Notes under the pieces: generated by a model | What the model saw: only the letters and a program-made list of their open reading frames with translations | Database searches by the model: none | What the model was told of the DNA's origin: nothing | Assembly (NCBI GenBank): GCA_002314445.1 | Contig: DCFX01000066.1 | Location: forward strand, 1-11,631 | Length of the DNA: 11,631 nucleotides | Direction: 5' to 3' | Source of the DNA: Treponema sp. UBA1793 | Lineage (GTDB): Bacteria > Spirochaetota > Spirochaetia > Treponematales > Treponemataceae | Shown here: positions 6,945 to 11,631 of the stretch, one piece after another | Layout: each line of letters begins with the position of its first letter | How positions within the stretch are numbered: position 1 is the stretch's first letter | Program-made: the position numbers and the translations under genes

Positions 6945-6959
6945 ATCCACACTGATAAT

Positions 6960-6963
6960 GGAG
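6960..6963 (+). promoter_or_regulatory. Ribosome binding site that sets the metF start
   Basis: GGAG at 6960-6963, six nt before the ATG at 6970, is the only good Shine-Dalgarno here. The in-frame ATG at 6958 overlaps it and has none of its own, so 6970 is preferred. Confidence 0.65.
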
Positions 6964-6969
6964 CAGCTC

Positions 6970-7848
6970 ATGCACACTATATTTTCATGTGAAGTATTCC
7001 CGCCGAAAAAAACAATGGGAATAGACACCATTTACAAAACGCTTGACGACTTGAAAGATATCAAGCCCGACTTTATCAGCGTAACATACGGTGCGGGAGG
7101 AAGCGCGGACAGCGGCGCTACACTCGCAATTGCAGAACGCATCAGAAGCGTCTGCGGAGTGGAAGCTGTCGTCCACCTGCCGTGTCTGTACATGAGCCGG
7201 GCAAAGGCGGAAGACATACTTCACAAGCTGCGGGCAGCGGGAATCGGCAGCATACTGGCGCTGCGGGGAGATATTCAATCCGGCCCGCAGCCGCCGCATA
7301 TGCCGGAAGCAAAACCGACGGGAGACTTTCAGCATGCAGACGACCTCGTTTCGTTCATCAGGGAATTCGACGAACGGCAGCATGACGGAAAACAGTTTAC
7401 GCTGTTCGGTGCGTGTTATCCGGAAAAGCATCCGGAATCGCCTGATGTCATTTCGGATATACACGCGCTCAAAGCTAAAGTTGATGCGGGTGTGTCGCGC
7501 CTTATTTCGCAGCTTTTTTTTGACAACGATGCATTTTACCGCTTTCTCGAACGCGCGCATCTTGCTTCAATCGAGGTTCCTGTTGAAGCAGGTATTATGC
7601 CGGTAATTAACAAAAAACAAATCGAACATATGACGGCTGTCTGCGGTGCATCGATGCCTGAAAAATTCATAAAAATACTCGATAAATACGGAGATTCACC
7701 AGAGGCTCTCCGGGACGCGGGTATTGCATATGCTGTAGATCAGATTGCAGATCTGGTGACACAGGGCGTCGACGGAATCCATTTGTATACGATGAACAAT
7801 GCATATGTTGCGCAGCGTATAAACGATGCAGTACGCAGTCTTTTCTGA
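6970..7848 (+). CDS. metF: Methylenetetrahydrofolate reductase
   Basis: FAD-dependent reductase converting 5,10-methylene-THF to 5-methyl-THF, the methyl donor used by MetE. From the preferred ATG at 6970 it has 292 residues, the usual bacterial length. Family landmarks: FSCEVFPPK at the N-terminus with catalytic E8 (E. coli E28); FISVTYGAGG (35-44); VVHLPC (67-72); ALRGD with D101 (E. coli D120), which tunes the flavin; and SRLISQLFFDND in the second half. An in-frame ATG at 6958 would add four residues but lacks a ribosome site. It sits directly downstream of metE on the same strand. There is no clear terminator after the stop; instead a cluster of palindromes begins about 120 nt later. Confidence 0.95.
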   Translation: MHTIFSCEVFPPKKTMGIDTIYKTLDDLKDIKPDFISVTYGAGGSADSGATLAIAERIRSVCGVEAVVHLPCLYMSRAKAEDILHKLRAAGIGSILALRGDIQSGPQPPHMPEAKPTGDFQHADDLVSFIREFDERQHDGKQFTLFGACYPEKHPESPDVISDIHALKAKVDAGVSRLISQLFFDNDAFYRFLERAHLASIEVPVEAGIMPVINKKQIEHMTAVCGASMPEKFIKILDKYGDSPEALRDAGIAYAVDQIADLVTQGVDGIHLYTMNNAYVAQRINDAVRSLF

Positions 7849-8161
7849 AGTGAAACATGTACGATAACGGCATATACATAGTACTACTTTCGATTGTATA
7901 AACCCTGTAAATGAGTTGAACCATTGTTCGTTCCGGCTCCGCGGCAATTGAACTTCTCCCGGCGTATCACTGGCCTTACGCCAGTGCGTCACTGATAAAT
8001 AATCAGCGCATCACTTGCGCGCAGAGTGTAAATCAGTGATGAGCTGGCCGCTTGTCGCTGATGTGTTCTCTATTTATCAGTGATAAAGCGGCCGGAAACA
8101 ACAAAGGTAAAAGTCAAATCATGCACACTTCCAGCTCATTACAAGCAGAGAAATACTGCAA
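7849..8161. other. 313-nt gap between convergent metF and lysR
   Basis: No convincing coding frame, tRNA or T-run terminator is visible. The first 119 nt (7849-7967) show nothing I can name. The remainder holds the palindrome cluster listed separately. Because both neighbours end here, promoters are not required, so the dense symmetry needs another explanation such as termination, RNA decay control, an extragenic repeat or a small RNA. Confidence 0.6.
7968..8139. repeat. Cluster of nested palindromes built on an ATCAGTGAT-like word
   Basis: Exact pairs by eye: CACTGGC 7968-7974 with GCCAGTG 7980-7986; CTGAT 7992-7996 with ATCAG 8002-8006; TTTATCA 8073-8079 with TGATAAA 8081-8087. Long-range pairs are a 13-bp match of the TCACTGATAAATA word near 7989-8001 with TATTTATCAGTGA near 8071-8083; GGCCGCTT near 8046-8053 with AAGCGGCC near 8086-8093; and ATGAGCTGG 8039-8047 with CCAGCTCAT 8131-8139. 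Variants of ATCASTGAT occur about six times in both orientations at irregular spacing. That excludes a CRISPR array and suggests an extragenic palindromic element or structured RNA. Confidence 0.6.
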
Positions 8162-9085
8162 CTAGGACAATAAAGAACATCCGTAACCGCTTATACACAG
8201 CTTCAGTTCCCTGACATAGGTCTGTGCACACTGGCTCAGCGCCGTCCGGCTGTTCGTAATGTAACCGACAGTCATGCTGTCAGCGACATCGAGAGGAACA
8301 GATACAATCTGGGAGCCGTTCAAATCACTTGTCACAATTCCGCTCGAAATTGTATAGCCGTCGATACCGATAATAAGATTGAAAAGCGTTCCCCTGTCGC
8401 TTACATGGACGCTTTTCCTGTGAGCGGCAGTGCTTTGCATTTCCTCCGAAAAATAAAATGAATTAAAGTCACCCTGTTCAAATGACAGGTACGGATACGG
8501 TTCAAGGTCTTCAAACGTTACCGATTTTTTTCCCGCCAGTCCGCATGCCGCACTCACGAAAACATGGGGAGAGGCCGTAAAGAGCGGGATAAATTCAAGA
8601 CAGCTCTCCTTCAGAAGCTTTGAAAGTACTTTTTTATTAAAATCGTTAAGATAAATAATTCCTATTTCGCTTTTCATATTCCGTACGTCGTCGATAATTT
8701 CATACGTGCGTGTCTCACGGAGCGTGTATTCATATTCATCGGAATCTGTCTGCCTGATGAGATTACAAAAAGCGTTTACGGCAAACGCATAATGCTGCGT
8801 TGAAACGGAACAAAGCTGGCGGACCGGTTTTTTGTGCATATAACGCTGCTCCAGAAGATCTGCCTGCTCCACTACCTGCCGGGCATACGACAGGAATTCC
8901 GCGCCTTCAGGTGTAAGCGAAATACCTTTCGTATTGCGGCTGAAAATTTCTATGCCGAGTTCATTTTCAAGTTCCTTCACGGAATTGGACAGTGCCGGCT
9001 GCGAAATATAAATATTTCTTGCGGCTTCGGTAATAGAACGGCATTCGACTATTTTAATAATATATTTCAGCTGCTGTAATGTCAT
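8162..9085 (-). CDS. LysR-family transcriptional regulator
   Basis: LysR-type activator/repressor of 307 residues from the preferred start. The N-terminal winged HTH is canonical (MTLQQLKYIIKIVE, then SITEAARNIYISQPALSNSV and ELGIEIFSRNTKGISLT). The rest (about 87-300) is the periplasmic-binding-like effector domain, with SVSTQHYAFAVNAF as its opening strand. The frame extends 25 codons upstream to an ATG at 9160, but those residues do not resemble the family and contain a promoter-like TTGACA, so 9085 is chosen. No Shine-Dalgarno precedes 9085. It converges on metE-metF and diverges from crcB. A role in methionine or sulfur control is plausible by position, but no binding site was identified, so the effector and targets are unknown. 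Confidence 0.9.
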   Translation of the reverse strand: MTLQQLKYIIKIVECRSITEAARNIYISQPALSNSVKELENELGIEIFSRNTKGISLTPEGAEFLSYARQVVEQADLLEQRYMHKKPVRQLCSVSTQHYAFAVNAFCNLIRQTDSDEYEYTLRETRTYEIIDDVRNMKSEIGIIYLNDFNKKVLSKLLKESCLEFIPLFTASPHVFVSAACGLAGKKSVTFEDLEPYPYLSFEQGDFNSFYFSEEMQSTAAHRKSVHVSDRGTLFNLIIGIDGYTISSGIVTSDLNGSQIVSVPLDVADSMTVGYITNSRTALSQCAQTYVRELKLCISGYGCSLLS

Positions 9086-9092
9086 GGGAATA

Positions 9093-9121
9093 AGCCTATA
9101 TGCGGCAGCGGATAATGTCAA
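9093..9121 (-). promoter_or_regulatory. Candidate lysR promoter, leaderless arrangement
   Basis: On the minus strand a perfect TTGACA (rc of 9116-9121) is followed after 17 nt by TAGGCT (rc of 9093-9098), then 7 nt, then the ATG at 9085. Transcription would start at or beside the start codon, which fits the absence of a Shine-Dalgarno. The -10 is weak (3 of 6). Confidence 0.4.
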
Positions 9122-9159
9122 CGGTAAAACGTTCTGCCGGTTATGCGATTCCTGCATCA

Positions 9160-9188
9160 TTGACTTTCCGCGTCTCCGATAGTACCAT
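9160..9188 (+). promoter_or_regulatory. Candidate crcB promoter, leaderless arrangement
   Basis: TTGACT (9160-9165) and TACCAT (9183-9188) are spaced by 17 nt, and the ATG at 9196 follows 7 nt after the -10. The geometry matches the divergent lysR promoter, and there is no Shine-Dalgarno. Confidence 0.4.
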
Positions 9189-9195
9189 CAGTTTT

Positions 9196-9585
9196 ATGTA
9201 CAAAAACTTGTTATGTGTCGCCGCCGGAGGAGCGCTCGGTTCTTTACTGAGGTACGGCATCAGCATGGTTCCGGTAAAAATGGATTTCCCCTTTCAGACT
9301 TTCGTTACAAACATTGCAGGTGCTCTTCTCATCGGTTTTATTACGGCTTTTGCCGTCCTTCAGGCTGAACAGTCCGGCAGCGGTATTCCGGTTCATCTGC
9401 TGCTTCTGCTTAAAACAGGATTCTGCGGCGGATTTACCACGTTTTCAACATTTTCGCTCGAAACGCTTACACTGTTTGAAAAGGGGCATGGGATAACCGG
9501 AACTGTGTACGCATTACTCAGTCTTGCCGCCGGCATAGGTGCGGTACTGCTCGGTGAATTTATTGCGGAACTTGTACATAACTAA
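9196..9585 (+). CDS. crcB: Fluoride ion channel FluC/CrcB
   Basis: Small inner-membrane fluoride exporter. The preferred start gives 129 residues, the usual length, with four hydrophobic segments (about 4-22, 32-55, 63-85, 95-120). Hallmarks in order: GGALGSLLRYGIS near the N-terminus, TFVTNIAGALLIGF with the conserved Asn, and TGFCGGFTTFSTFSLE with the conserved Gly, Thr and Phe residues of the ion path. A single gene implies a dual-topology homodimer, as in family members that are not paired. The frame extends upstream to an ATG at 9100, but the extra 32 residues are unlike the family and overlap the lysR promoter. No fluoride riboswitch is recognisable upstream. It gives protection against fluoride; I see no functional link to its neighbours. 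Confidence 0.93.
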   Translation: MYKNLLCVAAGGALGSLLRYGISMVPVKMDFPFQTFVTNIAGALLIGFITAFAVLQAEQSGSGIPVHLLLLLKTGFCGGFTTFSTFSLETLTLFEKGHGITGTVYALLSLAAGIGAVLLGEFIAELVHN

Positions 9586-9590
9586 GAGCA

Positions 9591-9629
9591 TGCAGAATGC
9601 TGCGCTTTGTTAATCTGCCGCATTCTGCA
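9591..9629. terminator. Hairpin after crcB
   Basis: TGCAGAATGC (9591-9600) pairs perfectly with GCATTCTGCA (9620-9629) around a 19-nt loop, just after the crcB stop. No T-run follows on the plus strand, so termination of crcB would rely on this together with the stronger stem next door. Confidence 0.45.
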
Positions 9630-9668
9630 AAAACTGCCTCCGGTACGATAACCGTGTACCGGAGGCAG
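9629..9668 (-). terminator. Intrinsic terminator of thrS
   Basis: On the minus strand a perfect 13-bp stem (CTGCCTCCGGTAC with GTACCGGAGGCAG; 9634-9646 and 9656-9668) with a 9-nt loop is followed at once by TTTTT. It lies about 37 nt after the thrS stop. On the plus strand the same stem could also help stop crcB transcripts, although the T-run there is about 12 nt away. Confidence 0.9.
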
Positions 9669-9705
9669 ACATCCTGAATGATTTTTACAGCTGCAGTTTT
9701 AACTG

Positions 9706-11472
9706 CTACGGCTGTTCCTTCCTTTGAATCTTTTCCTGAATTATTTGCAGCATGCTGTCGAACGGCATACCGTTCTGCTGCACGCCGGTTCTGATACGGC
9801 AGCTCACCGTTCCTTCATCCTGCTCTTTCGCGCCGAGAATAAACATGTACGGAATTTTCTGTTCCTGTGCAGTTTTTATTTTCTGCTTCATGTTGTCATC
9901 TCCCGTATCAATATCAGCCCTGATGCCGGCAGCACGCAGTTTCTGCCAGACAGAACGCGCATACGGAATAAAATCGGGAGCAACAGGAATAACCTGTACC
10001 TGAGAAGGGCACAGCCAGACAGGATATATACCGCCGTAATTTTCAATCATGACGCCGAAGAAACGCTCAAGCGAACCAAGCAGCGCCCGGTGAACCATGT
10101 ACGGCTGCTTTTCCGTACCATCCCTGTCGGTATACGTTAAGTGGAACCGCTCCGGCAGATTAAAATCGAACTGAATCGTAGAAAGCTGCCATTGACGTCC
10201 GAGTGAGTCCTTTACCTTCAGATCTATTTTCGGCCCGTAGAATGCACCGCCTCCTTCGTCAACCTGATACGCAAGTCCCGCACGTACAATAGCCCTGCGG
10301 AGCGCTTCTGTCGCAGCATCCCATTTCTCCGCGGCTCCGACACTTTTTCCTTCCGGCCGTGTGGACAGATAGGCGCTGACATCGGTAAAATCGAACGATT
10401 TGAGCATGTACAGGCTGAATCTGAGCACTTCCGATATTTCATCGTCCATCTGCTCCGGCGTACAGAAAATATGAGCATCGTCCTGCGTAAAGCCCCGTAC
10501 CCGCGTAAGTCCGTGCAGCGTTCCTGATTTTTCGTAGCGGTACACTGTCCCCAGTTCAGCCCACCGGAACGGAAGGTCCCGGTACGACCGCCTGCTGTTC
10601 TTGTAAATCATAATATGGAACGGGCAGTTCATCGGTTTGATGTAATAATCAGTGTTGTCCATTTCCATCGGATTGTACATCGATTCCTTGTAGAACCCGA
10701 GATGGCCGGACGTCTCCCAGAGCCAGCTCTTTCCTACATGTGGCGTAAAAACTATTTCATACCCGTTTTTATAGTGCTCCTCACGCCAGAAATTCTCAAT
10801 TGCAACGCGCATCCTCCCTCCCTTAGGATGCCAGTAGCAAAGTCCGGGGCCTGCATCCTCATGGAGCGAAAACAAATCCTGTTCCCTGCCGATAAGCCGG
10901 TGATCGCGCTTTTTCAGTTCCTCCAGCCGGTCAAGGTACGCGTTCAGCTGCTTCCCGTCGTTGAACGCAGCTGCCGTAATACGCTGAAGCATCGGACGGT
11001 TCTCGTCTCCTTTCCAGTACGCGCCGGAAACGGACAGAAGCCTGAATCCCCGTTCATTCAGACGTCCGGTCGATTCAACATACGGCCCGCTGTACACATC
11101 CGGAAAATTTCCTGTGCTGCAGACTGTAACGGACATACCCTCTTCCGTCCCGTCTACAAGCTCCGTCTTGTACGGCTCGTTCCGGAACAGCTCAAGGGCT
11201 TCTGCACGGGATATTTTGTTCAGCACGAACGGAATATCCTGCCTGATAATGCGCTGCATTTCGGCCTCTATCGACGGAAAATCACCTTCGGTAAGATTCC
11301 GTGGCAATTCAAAGTCGAAGCAGAAACCGTCGCCAGTAGAACCACCGGAGGCGGATTTTGCATCCGGATACAGATGCTGTACGGCGGCAGCCATAACATG
11401 TGCCAGGGAATGACGCATACGCATCAGCTTTTCCTCTTTTTCCCTGTCTTTTAATGAAAGTTCTTCAGCCAT
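9706..11472 (-). CDS. thrS: Threonyl-tRNA synthetase, no TGS domain, altered editing site
   Basis: Class II synthetase charging tRNA-Thr; 588 residues against about 640 in E. coli. The shortfall is the N-terminal TGS domain, since the sequence begins almost directly at the editing domain. Catalytic zinc ligands are present: C283 (MNCPFH), H334 (DDAHIF) and H461 (MVHRALLGS). Motif 2 R325 (VRGFTQDDAH) and the anticodon-binding domain from about 488 are also intact. The editing domain keeps H21xxxH25, K102 and D125, but the usual DLCRGPH is DVYSGPY (125-131), so the Cys and His equivalent to E. coli C182 and H186 are both Tyr (Y127, Y131). Proofreading of mischarged serine may be weak or altered (inference). 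AGAGGT precedes the ATG. Expression is probably controlled by the T-box leader, and a strong terminator follows. Confidence 0.96.
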   Translation of the reverse strand: MAEELSLKDREKEEKLMRMRHSLAHVMAAAVQHLYPDAKSASGGSTGDGFCFDFELPRNLTEGDFPSIEAEMQRIIRQDIPFVLNKISRAEALELFRNEPYKTELVDGTEEGMSVTVCSTGNFPDVYSGPYVESTGRLNERGFRLLSVSGAYWKGDENRPMLQRITAAAFNDGKQLNAYLDRLEELKKRDHRLIGREQDLFSLHEDAGPGLCYWHPKGGRMRVAIENFWREEHYKNGYEIVFTPHVGKSWLWETSGHLGFYKESMYNPMEMDNTDYYIKPMNCPFHIMIYKNSRRSYRDLPFRWAELGTVYRYEKSGTLHGLTRVRGFTQDDAHIFCTPEQMDDEISEVLRFSLYMLKSFDFTDVSAYLSTRPEGKSVGAAEKWDAATEALRRAIVRAGLAYQVDEGGGAFYGPKIDLKVKDSLGRQWQLSTIQFDFNLPERFHLTYTDRDGTEKQPYMVHRALLGSLERFFGVMIENYGGIYPVWLCPSQVQVIPVAPDFIPYARSVWQKLRAAGIRADIDTGDDNMKQKIKTAQEQKIPYMFILGAKEQDEGTVSCRIRTGVQQNGMPFDSMLQIIQEKIQRKEQP

Positions 11473-11631
11473 AATTTGTACCTCTTATGGTGAAAAGAAA
11501 TGTAAAGGACGAAGCTGCACACTGCAACCCCGCGGTACCACCTTTTTTCGCAGGAGAAAGTGTTTACTCACCTGCGCACTTGGCTCCCCCTTGTCGCGGG
11601 GTAACGGCACAGTCTACTTTGTATCTGCGGA
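11473..11631 (-). promoter_or_regulatory. T-box leader of thrS (partial; 5' part off the right edge)
   Basis: Read on the minus strand, the leader ends in AAGGTGGTACCGCGG (rc of 11530-11544), the invariant T-box that pairs with the uncharged tRNA acceptor end. Just upstream is a stem III-like helix, CGCAGG with CCTGCG (11549-11576). Before it CCGTTACCCCGCG and GGGGGAGCC match the usual spacing of the stem II region. Stem I with the specifier codon lies beyond base 11631, so tRNA-Thr is inferred only from thrS. Uncharged tRNA would favour antitermination. Confidence 0.88.
11504..11545 (-). terminator. Regulated terminator helix of the T-box leader
   Basis: On the minus strand the T-box 3' half (GCGGGGTTGCA) can pair with TGCAGCTTCGT across a GTG loop, with several G-U wobbles. 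Outer AAAGG also pairs with CCTTT (11504-11508). A broken T-rich run follows (ACATTTCTTTTC). This helix would compete with the antiterminator, as in other T-boxes. The interrupted T-run makes the terminator look leaky. Confidence 0.6.

Noticed and set aside
7968..8095. CRISPR-like array
   Set aside because: The repeated words are short, occur in both orientations and are irregularly spaced, with no equal-length spacers and no cas genes.
9086..9195. Fluoride riboswitch before crcB
   Set aside because: The conserved pseudoknot sequence of the crcB motif is absent, and the promoter candidate sits next to the ATG, leaving no leader.
9706..11472. ThrRS as truncated pseudogene because of short length
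   Set aside because: Catalytic and anticodon-binding motifs are intact and in frame. The missing part is only the N-terminal TGS domain, and the start has its own ribosome site and T-box leader.

Overview
The window looks like chromosomal DNA of a treponeme-like spirochaete. The best clue is the methyl-accepting chemotaxis protein at 777-2870: the hairpin-tip wording of its signalling domain (LLAMNAAIEAAHAGEAGKGF, followed by SVVAGEIRTLSE) and its C-terminal helix are of the kind I know from Treponema. Base composition is moderate, and no phage, insertion sequence, CRISPR array, tRNA or rRNA is visible. The host assignment is inferred from protein style alone.

Layout, left to right. (1) 1-198: the 3' end of an unidentified plus-strand gene. 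(2) 305-2870: a small XRE-type repressor gene (minus) diverges from a chemotaxis receptor gene (plus). Between them a perfect 14-bp inverted repeat covers both inferred promoters. (3) 2978-4530: a tight three-gene operon of a MarR regulator with a His-rich tail, a cation diffusion facilitator (CDF) without its cytoplasmic domain, and a short DtxR/MntR-like regulator. Its leader has a perfect 19-bp inverted repeat overlapping both the -10 element and the Shine-Dalgarno sequence. (4) 4618-7848: metE and metF, which make 5-methyl-tetrahydrofolate and use it to methylate homocysteine without cobalamin. (5) 7849-8161: a gap between convergent genes, holding a dense cluster of short palindromes. (6) 8085-9585: a LysR-family regulator (minus) diverging from a FluC/CrcB fluoride channel (plus). 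(7) 9706-11472: thrS on the minus strand, with a strong intrinsic terminator downstream and a T-box leader upstream that runs off the right edge.

How the parts fit. The MarR-CDF-DtxR block reads as a self-regulated metal (possibly manganese) efflux unit with two unrelated DNA-binding regulators. The DtxR-like protein has lost most metal ligands of its family. metE and metF form the methionine branch, and the nearby LysR protein is a candidate regulator of it, although no site proves this. metE, lysR and crcB all lack a Shine-Dalgarno sequence and have promoter-like hexamers ending 6-7 nt before the ATG, which suggests leaderless transcripts. ThrRS lacks the TGS domain, and two residues of its editing site are replaced by tyrosine. 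Its T-box leader would be notable in a spirochaete.

The items most worth follow-up are the altered ThrRS editing site, the T-box in this host, the marR leader dyad with its compact metal module, and the palindrome cluster after metF. I see no clear new multi-gene defence or mobile system.
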